A model generated the notes under the pieces. That model made no database searches. It was not told the DNA's origin and was given only the letters and a program-made list of their open reading frames with translations. A stretch of 34,092 nt of DNA from a virus. The stretch is taken from positions 1-34,092 of IMG/VR virus record IMGVR_UViG_3300031857_000714. The stretch is one strand, 5' to 3'. Position numbers and translations under genes: made by a program. Position 1 is the stretch's first letter. Every line of letters begins with the position of its first letter. Shown here one piece after another: positions 1-9,100 of this stretch.

Positions 1-261
1 ATTGTTGGGAAAGATGGTATCACTTGAAAAATTTACAGTTCCTAAAAAATTAACATCGTTCGAAACTGTACCACCAACATAAAGTTGAACAAGTCCACTT
101 GTTGAATTGTATGATACTCCCACTCCCCCATTGACGGTAAAAGTTACTCCAGAAACAGTTGCTTGATTTAATTTAGCAATTATTTCTGAATTTTCTTTTA
201 TGAACCAATCATAAAATGTAGAAGATCCAGTTAACTGTGAGATTGTATCATTAAATGCCAT
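1..261 (-). CDS. Tail fibre/baseplate structural protein, N-terminal part (cut by window edge)
   Basis: An open frame reads leftward off the window edge from an ATG at 261 and starts MAFNDTISQLTGSSTFYDWF. About 87 codons are present and no stop is reached. A short N-terminal segment of the type 'TFYDWFIKENSEIIAKLN' followed by Gly/Thr/Val-rich beta-type sequence is common at the head of T4-like phage fibre and baseplate-attached proteins. It lies 14 nt downstream of the preceding baseplate-region gene on the same strand, so it probably belongs to the same late operon. Its C-terminal domains, which would give the function, are outside the window. Fibre or adhesin is an inference from position and composition. 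Confidence 0.7.
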   Translation of the reverse strand, partial: MAFNDTISQLTGSSTFYDWFIKENSEIIAKLNQATVSGVTFTVNGGVGVSYNSTSGLVQLYVGGTVSNDVNFLGTVNFSSDTIFPNN

Positions 262-275
262 TGCTTTACCTTATG

Positions 276-1070
276 TTATGGATAATAAATTTGTAGTCCT
301 GTATAATGTAGGAATGATATTGCTGGAGGATCTGCTAATTCTTCTGTTAATGTAACCTTAGCAAATGCAGAAAATGTAGAAGATTCGTCTATATCACCAA
401 GAGTTACATTTGATATACTTAGTTTTAATCTGGCAGCACCACATGTATTATATGTGGATGTTGTTCCTTGTGAGTTGTCTCTTAATTCAGAACATTCTGT
501 ATCATCACCAGTTCCGCAACAAGAAATTTCTTCCTTTGCAACGGTAAATCCAATATATTCTGGTGTTGTAGTATTCGCTGTGGTTGTTTCCAGAGTTTCT
601 GTGAACTCAGTATCATTGTAAATCCAGAAAATTAATCCACTTTCTGGATCGTGCCACGAATACCAACCCGGAGAAACTGTAATGTCAATTATTGCTTTGT
701 CTCTTCCGTTTTCGTTAGTTTGCCTTGCGTTGGTTATTTCTACTTGATCCGGATGAAATGGTATCATTCCAGTATGAACTACATTTGTATTTCCACCAAC
801 AGATTCTTGTGTTGCAAACGGAGGATTTGGTGCTCCTGCTCCACCAGTGTATAAATACCAATTTGCAGGTGCAATTGAACTTAAAGTTTGATTTATAAAA
901 AATAACTCAATCATTTCATTTAATTCGGATGCTTGCAATGCATATCCTGGATTAAATGCAATCATGTAGTAGTTTCTGACAGGACTTGTTAAGAAATTAT
1001 CAGTTGCCCTACTGTAGTATGGGGATTTTTTTAATGGTAAAGGTGACTTTATTTGATTGGCAAATTCCAT
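276..1070 (-). CDS. Baseplate-associated structural protein (DUF4815-like start)
   Basis: This is a 264-residue protein. Near residues 40-57 it carries FNPGYALQASELNEMIELFF, a motif resembling the 'FxPGYALQAxELN' start of phage baseplate/tail proteins in T4-like and related phages. The rest is beta-rich, with a small Cys cluster (CCGTGDDTEC) around residue 185. It follows the gp8-like gene by 3 nt and has AAGGA upstream of its ATG. A TATAAATA late promoter lies inside the end of the preceding gene, so it can also be transcribed on its own. It sits at the gp9/gp10 position of the T4 order, but I cannot assign it to either. A virion protein at the outer baseplate is the likely role. Confidence 0.72.
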   Translation of the reverse strand: MEFANQIKSPLPLKKSPYYSRATDNFLTSPVRNYYMIAFNPGYALQASELNEMIELFFINQTLSSIAPANWYLYTGGAGAPNPPFATQESVGGNTNVVHTGMIPFHPDQVEITNARQTNENGRDKAIIDITVSPGWYSWHDPESGLIFWIYNDTEFTETLETTTANTTTPEYIGFTVAKEEISCCGTGDDTECSELRDNSQGTTSTYNTCGAARLKLSISNVTLGDIDESSTFSAFAKVTLTEELADPPAISFLHYTGLQIYYP

Positions 1071-1073
1071 ACT

Positions 1074-2825
1074 TTACATTCCTTTTACCATATTTATACG
1101 AATAATTACAGAATCTACATCAGAAACTACGATCTGATCTGAGAGTTTTGTTGTTGATAAGTTTTTTCCAGAGTATTGCTTAAAACTTGGTTTATCAACA
1201 ATAGTTGTGATCTGTGAGCCCTTTGCTAAACCAGTTAGTGTTTGATTTACTAAAAAATCACTTTCTTCATATACTACATTTTTTAATTCTGCATTTTCGG
1301 TGGTACTGGTAAGTGCAACAGTACCTCCAATTTTTATATCTTTTGCTGTTTTTGACACAGTTGTATTTTCATAAGGTATTTCATACGCTATCTCATATAA
1401 CTCATCTGTTATTGGGAGTTGAGAAGATGTAGAAGCAGAAACAGTGGCTTTGACTGTGGTTCTAAAAATATAGTCTAATTTTTTATTTAAATTTGATCCA
1501 GATATAACATTAGGAGCTCCACTTATTCCTGATGGATTCTGCACCAAACCAAAGAAATTAATTTCATTTGGCAATTGTATTCCAGCACTTGTAAATGATG
1601 AAGTATCAACTTTGGCATCAATCATTACATGTTGAGCATCCAATACTGTTACTGGATCAAATGCCAATCCATCTATAGTGTCTAAATTTATTTCAATTTT
1701 AGAGACAAATAAAGTTGTATCTAAATTGCCTGTAACATATCCAGAATCTAATGTGACTGAAATATCCTTATATCCAGAACCAACGGATAATAACTCAATT
1801 CCATTTATGATATATTGATCGTCTTGCAATATTGTTTTAAGACGAATTTTTCCCCCTGATCCAGAATTGCTTGATACTGTAAGTTCTGGATTTTCTACCA
1901 ATGCCACTAATTGTTTTCTGCTAAAAGAACTCAAGTCTATGAAAACACTGACAATCGATCCTTCTTCTAAGTTATCGTTTGTGTTTACATCATAAAGGTA
2001 ATAATAAGGTGATGCGCTTGATAATTTATTTTGTGAGATCAGAGAACCAATCTCATCATATTTGTCAATAATATCAATATTTGATTCTACAGTTTCTCCA
2101 TCTGAATAAAAAACACCAACAAAAGAGTCATTATTTTTTGACAGATAAAAGCAATCACTACATTTTATATCATATGCAACTGTAAAAAGTTCTCCCTTTT
2201 CAAATTCAATTGTTCCATCATCTCCATCTGTGCTTATTGCATTTTTTGAATACAAAGCACATTTTCCAACTTCTGTTGTTGTAGAATCATCACAAAATGT
2301 TCTTGTTTGTTGTAGTTGAACTTGCAAGTCATCGCTGTCAAATGTATCAAATGATATTACTGGAATCCATTTTGATGTTATAAATCTTTCAATTGTTGGA
2401 GTAATTTTATAGAGGGGTTTCCAGGAATATCCATCCGAATATCGAACAATTCCAGTTGTGTGTGTTGGTCTTACCTTTGAAACAAAATTTCCAAACAAAT
2501 CAGATCTATTGTCTGTGTTATCTGATATGCAAAGATAAACATATCCATTTTGATTGTTGTATGCGTAGTAATTTTCAGTATTTTGTTTAATTGATGACCA
2601 TGGTCTGTATGGAATTGTTGGTGTCCATTTTATATTAGGAACTACAGGACTTAAACTATTTTGACCAACTCTAACAGAAAAATCAGATTGTCTCCAAACA
2701 TCTATTGTGCTTTGGTTTGAATTTGATGTTGTGTTGGAAGTATCAGATCCTGCAAAAACAAATAATTGATTTTTTGTTCCTGCATCTTTTATAAATGTTT
2801 TTACATTGTTACTTTTTATACTCAT
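1074..2825 (-). CDS. Baseplate wedge protein, gp8-like
   Basis: This 583-residue protein is longer than T4 gp8 (334). The N-terminal third has features seen in gp8-family proteins: 'DVWRQSDFSVRVGQNSLSPV', a 'YVYLCISDN' segment and 'RYSDGYSWKPLYKI' (residues about 128-141), which parallels the GYVWEYLFEI motif of T4 gp8. The remainder is beta-rich and of unknown fold. In T4, gp8 is a wedge component bridging gp10 and the gp6/gp7 core. Here the gene lies 12 nt after the gp7-position gene and 3 nt before the next baseplate gene, in one minus-strand operon. The family call rests on motif resemblance and gene order. The C-terminal half could be a lineage-specific addition. Confidence 0.75.
   Translation of the reverse strand: MSIKSNNVKTFIKDAGTKNQLFVFAGSDTSNTTSNSNQSTIDVWRQSDFSVRVGQNSLSPVVPNIKWTPTIPYRPWSSIKQNTENYYAYNNQNGYVYLCISDNTDNRSDLFGNFVSKVRPTHTTGIVRYSDGYSWKPLYKITPTIERFITSKWIPVISFDTFDSDDLQVQLQQTRTFCDDSTTTEVGKCALYSKNAISTDGDDGTIEFEKGELFTVAYDIKCSDCFYLSKNNDSFVGVFYSDGETVESNIDIIDKYDEIGSLISQNKLSSASPYYYLYDVNTNDNLEEGSIVSVFIDLSSFSRKQLVALVENPELTVSSNSGSGGKIRLKTILQDDQYIINGIELLSVGSGYKDISVTLDSGYVTGNLDTTLFVSKIEINLDTIDGLAFDPVTVLDAQHVMIDAKVDTSSFTSAGIQLPNEINFFGLVQNPSGISGAPNVISGSNLNKKLDYIFRTTVKATVSASTSSQLPITDELYEIAYEIPYENTTVSKTAKDIKIGGTVALTSTTENAELKNVVYEESDFLVNQTLTGLAKGSQITTIVDKPSFKQYSGKNLSTTKLSDQIVVSDVDSVIIRINMVKGM
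1091..1098 (-). promoter_or_regulatory. T4-type late promoter (TATAAATA)
   Basis: TATAAATA on the minus strand, 20 nt upstream of the ATG at 1070 and inside the last codons of the gp8-like gene. The ribosome site AAAAGGA lies between it and the start codon. The octamer matches the T4 late promoter exactly. It would give extra transcription of the fibre-proximal genes. Confidence 0.6.
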
Positions 2826-2837
2826 ATGATATCTCTA

Positions 2838-4001
2838 TTATGAACCAAGGGATGGGCATGAAGGAATTCCTGCATTTGGAGAACCAAGGCCCGGTGGATA
2901 ACACAACTCTAGCATCGTTTCAATATTTATATTAAAAATATCAAAGGTATCATATTGAGAGGTCCAATTTGGAAATAGATGCGTTGGTCCAGAAAACCCA
3001 GTATATCCATTACATCCTGTTGTTTTTGGAAGACCACATAGTGTTATTCCTTCGGTTGCGGCATATGCAGTCCATCCTGCTGCAATGTGAATATTATTTG
3101 AATATGTTCTATAATCGGTGGACAATTTATATGGAGAATATTGTCGCAAAAGACCATATTCACAAATTACAGATGTATTTTCATCATATGTTGGACCTTG
3201 GTAATCACTAAGTCTTCTTTCAAAGACTATTCTCATTCCGGATGGATGAACCATATTTAAATATGTTTCTTTATAATCATATGATGCCAGACCCACACTG
3301 AGCAAATAAGACCAATCTTGAATCCAGTTTCCATCCTGCATTCTAGAACCATTGAGATAACTTCCACTTAGAGTTGCAAGATCATCATAAGTTCCAGTTG
3401 CCCCTGGGAATGTAAAATCAGCACTATAGAATCTTCCACCATTTAATCTTAATATGTTTTTCTTTGGAACATCAATATGAATATCATCTTCATCTACGCC
3501 ATACAAAGTTTGGAAGAAGTATCGAATTCCTTCCTCTGTTGATTTTTTCTGGTAAAATGTTCTTCTTACTTGATTTAAAAATTTTCTAAGATTGCTTTCC
3601 TTGACTATACCTCCATAACGCTCTAAGCTCTCTATAGGAAACCCAGAAGCATATGCTGTGGCAAGTTTTTCCAAAGAATCAGAATCACAATTATCGATAT
3701 CAATAATATCTGTAAATTTTTGACTTAATTTGTATTTTGCTCCAGATGTACTGTCACAATACAACCAATCATAGTATGCTTGTACAAAATCATAGATGGT
3801 TGTGCCATCTATGTTACTTGCTATCTTTTCTGCCTTTTCTTGTCTAACCCACAAAGGTATTTGACTTGTTATGTCATATATTCTGCCACACGAATCTTGA
3901 AATTCCAATTGCAACAATTCAAATGTTATACCAGGAACTACGCTCGCTGCTATAGTTGCATTAATAGTTGCTGTTTGTGGATTGAGTGTAGTTGATAACA
4001 T
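2838..4001 (-). CDS. Baseplate wedge protein in gp7 position
   Basis: This 387-residue protein has a central helical segment typical of phage wedge/tail proteins: 'FLNQVRRTFYQKKSTEEGIR' (residues about 143-162) followed by 'YFFQTLYGVDEDD'. The upstream part (WVRQEKAEKIA, FVQAYYDWLY, LEKLATAYASGFP) resembles the P2 gpI-type tail proteins that pair with gp6/gpJ-family wedge proteins. It starts at the TAATG junction with gp6 (shared A at 4001), so it should be translationally coupled to it. T4 gp7 has 1,032 residues, so this is at most a compact equivalent. The gp7 assignment rests on its place between gp6 and gp8. Confidence 0.68.
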   Translation of the reverse strand: MLSTTLNPQTATINATIAASVVPGITFELLQLEFQDSCGRIYDITSQIPLWVRQEKAEKIASNIDGTTIYDFVQAYYDWLYCDSTSGAKYKLSQKFTDIIDIDNCDSDSLEKLATAYASGFPIESLERYGGIVKESNLRKFLNQVRRTFYQKKSTEEGIRYFFQTLYGVDEDDIHIDVPKKNILRLNGGRFYSADFTFPGATGTYDDLATLSGSYLNGSRMQDGNWIQDWSYLLSVGLASYDYKETYLNMVHPSGMRIVFERRLSDYQGPTYDENTSVICEYGLLRQYSPYKLSTDYRTYSNNIHIAAGWTAYAATEGITLCGLPKTTGCNGYTGFSGPTHLFPNWTSQYDTFDIFNINIETMLELCYPPGLGSPNAGIPSCPSLGS

Positions 4002-5725
4002 TAGATTAGCGTTACATTTCTGTAGTTAAATGATATTAAATTATTTAATCCCATCGCAAAGTTCTTTTTACGAAGTTGTACATTTAAAGTCGCATTTGTC
4101 TTTATTACACCATTCTTGATATAGATTACTCCACTATTTGCAATAAAGTAACCGTGATCTCCTGCAATTTTAGTTTCGTAATCTCCATTTGTAGATTTTG
4201 TCCATAATTCTAGATTTACTTTATTTCCTCTAGAACTATTGCTTGTCAGATACATTACGAGTGCGACATTCGAGTCTGCAACAGGAGAAAGATCGGATGT
4301 AAAATCATTTGTTATATCAATTCTTGTAAAGAGAGGAACATATAGTTCATTTTGTAAATTAAATGCATAATCCGATCCTGCTTGCATGTCTTTTTGGACA
4401 AACAAGAAGAAATCATCAGGACTTATGATTAATGAATTGTTTATTGTAGCATCTGCTTGTAAATCTGCAATAAAATCGGAAGAACTGAACGATACATTGT
4501 ATTGATTTTGTTTTGCGTATGATTGATTAAAAATTGTCTTAACTGTGTTTAATATTAAATTTCTATTTGCAGATCCATTTATTCTGAAAGAAAAATCAAC
4601 ATATACATTAATCGAATTTGCCTGAACATATTCAGGATACACAGTAATTACACTTTTATCTCTCAAGAAATTTATGAATTCTAAAATATTTTCGGCAGAG
4701 GGAGAAACATTTGATGTTATAAAAACTCTACCATATCTTGGAGGAGAAAGATCCTGACCACCAAAAACACTAAATTCGCTTTCAGAATTAAAAAATCCAG
4801 CTTCTAATAATAGTGCCTTATAGTCATTGACTGTAACTGCTCTTTCTTGTGAAGCAAACCACTTTGGTGCAAGATATCTCACCGTGTTGAGATTTGGTCC
4901 ATCAAGTCCACCACTTGACTGTTCTACAAGAGTAACTGTGCCTGTAGTTGCTGTAAAGGTAGATAAGAAATTTGCAGATGTTCCGCTTGCAGTTACATAT
5001 CTTACAGTCAGAATGTCTACAGTTTCGTCTATTTCTTTTCCTAGAGAATTTGCTGGTCCAAATTGAATCTTGAATCCATTATTTGTTCTTTCAATAAAAT
5101 ATATTCTTTGATTTATATCTGAAACATAACCTATGTTGTTAACTCTTGTCCAAACATACTGTATATCATCTTCAACACTGGTTATCTTAATAGAGTCTAA
5201 ATCAAAATTTTCATCAGCAATTACTATGTTTTGTGTGTCAAAGTCAAAATTTGGTATTGCATCAAATGAAACATAACTTTGTGCTTCGTATATGTAAAAT
5301 TCTTCAGATACACCATCTAAAACATTTGCATCTTCTAGATTATAAAAAGTAAATGCAATTCCATTTTCATTTGTTGTTCTAAATGATGTTCCTGCCGTTA
5401 TTTTTGTAGAAGCACCCAAACCACTTACTATAATTTTTGCCCTTGCTGATTTATTTGATGGAACTGTGTATCCTAGAGGTTTGGTCAGAGATATTACAGA
5501 ATCTTCTTTTTGTGCGCTATCTAAAAATGCCTCAGCATTGATCATATTTGCATAATATGCATAATAAAATGTATTATATGCAAGCAAATCGATAATGGAT
5601 TGCATCGCACTACCTTCAAAATTATATCCACTGAAAGTTGATTGATTTTTCAAAAAGTCTGTAAGACTTGTTTTGATATCAAAAAATTCAAGATTTCCAA
5701 GTGTTGTTGGTGTATTTGCTGCCAT
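4001..5725 (-). CDS. 6: Baseplate wedge subunit gp6 (gpJ family)
   Basis: This 574-residue protein is close to the usual length of gp6 (660 in T4). N-terminal features include 'YNFEGSAMQSIIDLLAYNTF' and 'YYAYYANMINAEAFLDSAQ', the helical start typical of gp6/gpJ baseplate proteins. Further on are 'TSFRTTNENGIAFTF' and 'ERAVTVNDYKALLLEAGF' (near residue 290), a family hallmark, then a beta-rich C-terminus. gp6 forms the wedge ring around the hub with gp7, gp25 and gp53. The gene is joined to gp25 by TAATG (stop and start share one base at 5725) and to the next gene in the same way, giving strict stoichiometric coupling. Confidence 0.92.
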   Translation of the reverse strand: MAANTPTTLGNLEFFDIKTSLTDFLKNQSTFSGYNFEGSAMQSIIDLLAYNTFYYAYYANMINAEAFLDSAQKEDSVISLTKPLGYTVPSNKSARAKIIVSGLGASTKITAGTSFRTTNENGIAFTFYNLEDANVLDGVSEEFYIYEAQSYVSFDAIPNFDFDTQNIVIADENFDLDSIKITSVEDDIQYVWTRVNNIGYVSDINQRIYFIERTNNGFKIQFGPANSLGKEIDETVDILTVRYVTASGTSANFLSTFTATTGTVTLVEQSSGGLDGPNLNTVRYLAPKWFASQERAVTVNDYKALLLEAGFFNSESEFSVFGGQDLSPPRYGRVFITSNVSPSAENILEFINFLRDKSVITVYPEYVQANSINVYVDFSFRINGSANRNLILNTVKTIFNQSYAKQNQYNVSFSSSDFIADLQADATINNSLIISPDDFFLFVQKDMQAGSDYAFNLQNELYVPLFTRIDITNDFTSDLSPVADSNVALVMYLTSNSSRGNKVNLELWTKSTNGDYETKIAGDHGYFIANSGVIYIKNGVIKTNATLNVQLRKKNFAMGLNNLISFNYRNVTLI

Positions 5726-6117
5726 TATCTATCCCTTGTGATTGGTATTGTTATTGTGTCTTTTATTCCAAAATCTGGTATAGAGAAATCAACCACAACA
5801 TTTATAGAATAATTCTCAGCATCGTTTACAACTCTAATATCATTAATTGAAACTCTATTTTCGTATGTGCCAATGTTTACAGCAATTCTGCTTTGTAATG
5901 CAACAACCATTTCCATTGTATAATTTTCAAACAAAGAACTTGTGATATTGCATCCAAATCGATTATCAAAAAATCTTTCTCCAGCGTTTGTCAAAATTAT
6001 ATTTTTCAAAGATTGCCTTATTGCACTTAAATCTTTAATCTTATTTAAGTCGTTCGTAAAGGCATTTCTGCTTATGAAAAACGGAATGTCTGTATATGTT
6101 TGCCTAGTTTGTAGCAT
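5725..6117 (-). CDS. 25: Baseplate wedge subunit gp25 (lysozyme-like fold family)
   Basis: This 130-residue protein is almost the same length as T4 gp25 (132). Characteristic sequence includes 'DLSAIRQSLKNIILTNAGER' followed by 'FFDNRFGCNITSSLFE', and 'AVNIGTYENRVSINDIRV' near residue 80. In contractile tails gp25 binds gp6 and the sheath and helps trigger contraction. The ATG at 6117 is preceded by an AT-rich stretch without a clear ribosome site. It lies 12 nt after the stop of the giant hub gene, so translation may depend on coupling. The stop overlaps the gp6 start. Confidence 0.93.
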   Translation of the reverse strand: MLQTRQTYTDIPFFISRNAFTNDLNKIKDLSAIRQSLKNIILTNAGERFFDNRFGCNITSSLFENYTMEMVVALQSRIAVNIGTYENRVSINDIRVVNDAENYSINVVVDFSIPDFGIKDTITIPITRDR

Positions 6118-6129
6118 TATTATTATTTA

Positions 6130-9100
6130 TTATTCTTTTTGTGGTAATTTTCCAAAAATTGCTTTTGGATCTTGAGGTATATCATTTAAATATGGAATTT
6201 CATTTCTTGCAAGAGTTACAACAAACACATGATTCAATTGTCCTATGAAATTGTGTTCTATTTCAGAAACAAACCATTTTCCTGACAATCCCTTGTATTC
6301 TCGGTATGTTAGTTCTGGCAGATCGTTTGGAATGATCAATTCTACGATAGAACCTATGTTAATTTTTTCATTTGGAGCAATGGTTATCTTAATTTTTTGT
6401 GCTTCCAACAAAGTTGTCTGAGAAAGTCTTGCCAGTGGCAATTCTGGAGGAGCTCCCCAGAAAGTTGCATACATTCTATTAATCATTAAATACTCATGAA
6501 ATTTCTTTCCCTGTTCTGGGCAGTTACAACTACACGAAGAGGTGGGATTAGAAAACTCACATCCAAGATAATCTGGACCTAAAACTTCTTCTATTAATGC
6601 ACATTCGCTTATCTTATTATACAACTCATGCAATTCCAAATATGATGGTTCTGGTTCAGATGGCATTAAATATCTTGCTGGACAGTTGCAATATGGATCA
6701 TTTGGTAAAGTACATCCAGAAGATGTAATTAATCCATTTTGAATAGCATTTGGATTTGCACATTTTAATCCAATTTCACTGCACGATCTTAATGTATCTC
6801 TAGAATAAACTGTAAATTGTATTGAGAAGTTGCGATCAAAGAAATCATACTCAGCATCAACTGGTGGAGTCACAAGTCCGTATTCAGTTTCACCGCTTAA
6901 ATCATATTTCCACAAATCCTCAACAACTAGATTTGGTCTATAAAGATTATAACTACCAGCAAGATAATGCATCAGCGATTCTCTAAAATAACCAGTAAAG
7001 GTAGCATTTGTCACATCAACATACTCTGCTGTTTCTTCATTATCCACAAATATTGACATATTTGGTGCTTGTGTTGAAATCAAATCTTTTGTCTGTTGTG
7101 AATTATTTAATCCTAACCAATCTTGGAATTCACTGCCATACCATGTTCTCCAGTAATTTGAAGAAATTGTAAAGATAGCCTTTCCTCCAAACATATCTCT
7201 TGCTTTTGTGTTTGGAGACTTCATAATATTTGCAAATCTTATTGGAATGAATAGATTTCTTGGTACAAAGAAAGACCACCAAGATCTATGTGGTTTCAAT
7301 TTTCTATAACTGTTTGGTAAAATAAACGAACCAAGAACAGAAGATCTATAGAGAGGATCAAATTGTTTTCCTGAACTTACACCATAGTGATATAATGATT
7401 CCATCCAGTCCTGAGAATCATTTTCGAAATAATATCCACCACCCATATGGTAATCCATATCATAACCACCACCATGAAGATCGTTTTGCATTGGATCAAA
7501 TGTGTAATATGGGAATTGTGTTTCAAATACTGCTTCAGGCCATAAGTCCATTCCATTATAATCGGTTGACAAATATTCAGAATTATTTAAGACAGAACCA
7601 GTATCATGATTCCACCACTTATAATAATTGCCCTTATCAACTCCCTGTAATTTTCTATTTGTTGGAATTTCATCCTTTATCTTCTTAACTGCAACATCAA
7701 ATCCAAAAGGGTCCATACCAATTACTGCTGCATTATATTTAACTCCCTGTCTACCCATTGGACCAACAGTTAGATTTACAAGGTATGGCAAGAAATATTC
7801 AGATCCCGCATCACGAACAAATCCATTTGGGAAATCATCTGATCTATCCAGTCCTATTGGTTTTTCAAAATCAACTCGAACATAGGATGTTATTTCTTCT
7901 TTCTTAATATCTGGTGGTTTTTTATCCTTTGTATCGTAAAAATTGTATGTATTTTTGAAATCGCTTGCAGTATTACTTAAAATTTGCAAATCAGACTGAG
8001 CAAATCCATAATAATAAAAGTCTTGATATTTTTCTGGAGTTTTATTTGTAATATAATTTGTATCTAAAACACCGACATGAATTGATGATTCTTGTAGATT
8101 TTCAAAAGCAACATATTTTGGACCAGTTACATTAAATGATGTTTGATCAACAAATGATGATTGAGCATCTGTATCATCTGAATCAGATACAGCAAACCAA
8201 ACATGTGGTTTTCTAGAACTAATATATGATTGTTCTGTTGATCCATATTTTTTGTATCTTTGATTGTAATGTGGATGGAAAGTAGATCCAGTATTTCCTC
8301 CATAATATATCTGATATTTCCAATCAGAATATGATGCTCCAGTTATACCAGAAGATTTAGATAAGAGTTCATATCTACTATTTCTAATTTCTTTTCTTGT
8401 TATCTTTTTAATATTTTGTAAAGAAAGTGGAGATTGAACTGTAGATCTCTCTTGATTCTTAAATACATTCTCTCCTGGTTTTTTCGAAAAGAAAAATGCA
8501 TTTCTATTATACCAGTTTGTATATGAAAGTTCCCATTCGTTTGAGTAAGTTTCAACAATTGCACTTTTTAGATCTTGCAATAACTTCAATTCAATTTTTA
8601 AAATTTGAACTTCTGCTATGGATGTTCTTCTCAATGCTTCTATGGCAGAAGAACTCAAGCATGTTGTGTTATAACAATATCCAACTGACAGACATGCTTT
8701 TGTATTTTGTAAAATTTCTTGACTTGTTATTGCAGGAAATAAATCTTTATCTGTTCCATAATCATAGAATGACCAATCAGACAAAGTATTTGGACTCAAT
8801 GTTCTCCACAAATAAGGAGCAGCATAACTGTATATTGGAGATAATGCACCTTGATTTATAGTTGGAATTTCTTGATTTATATATTTGATGTATCCTCGTA
8901 TGATCGGATCGCGTGAACAGTCTTTTAACGCCACTGGATCTAGAATTCGAATGTCTTCTTCTGTTGGACCAACTCCAGGTCCAGTTGGACCAGTTGGACC
9001 AGTTGGACCGCGAGGTCCGGGTGGACCTGGAGGGCCTGGAGGGCCTTGTGGACCTTGTCCACCACCACCCCCACCACCATCATCGCAACTTTCTCTACAA

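Noticed and set aside
850-857. TATAAATA on the plus strand
   Set aside because: It lies in the middle of a minus-strand gene and has no plus-strand gene downstream. Its bases encode part of WYLYTGG.
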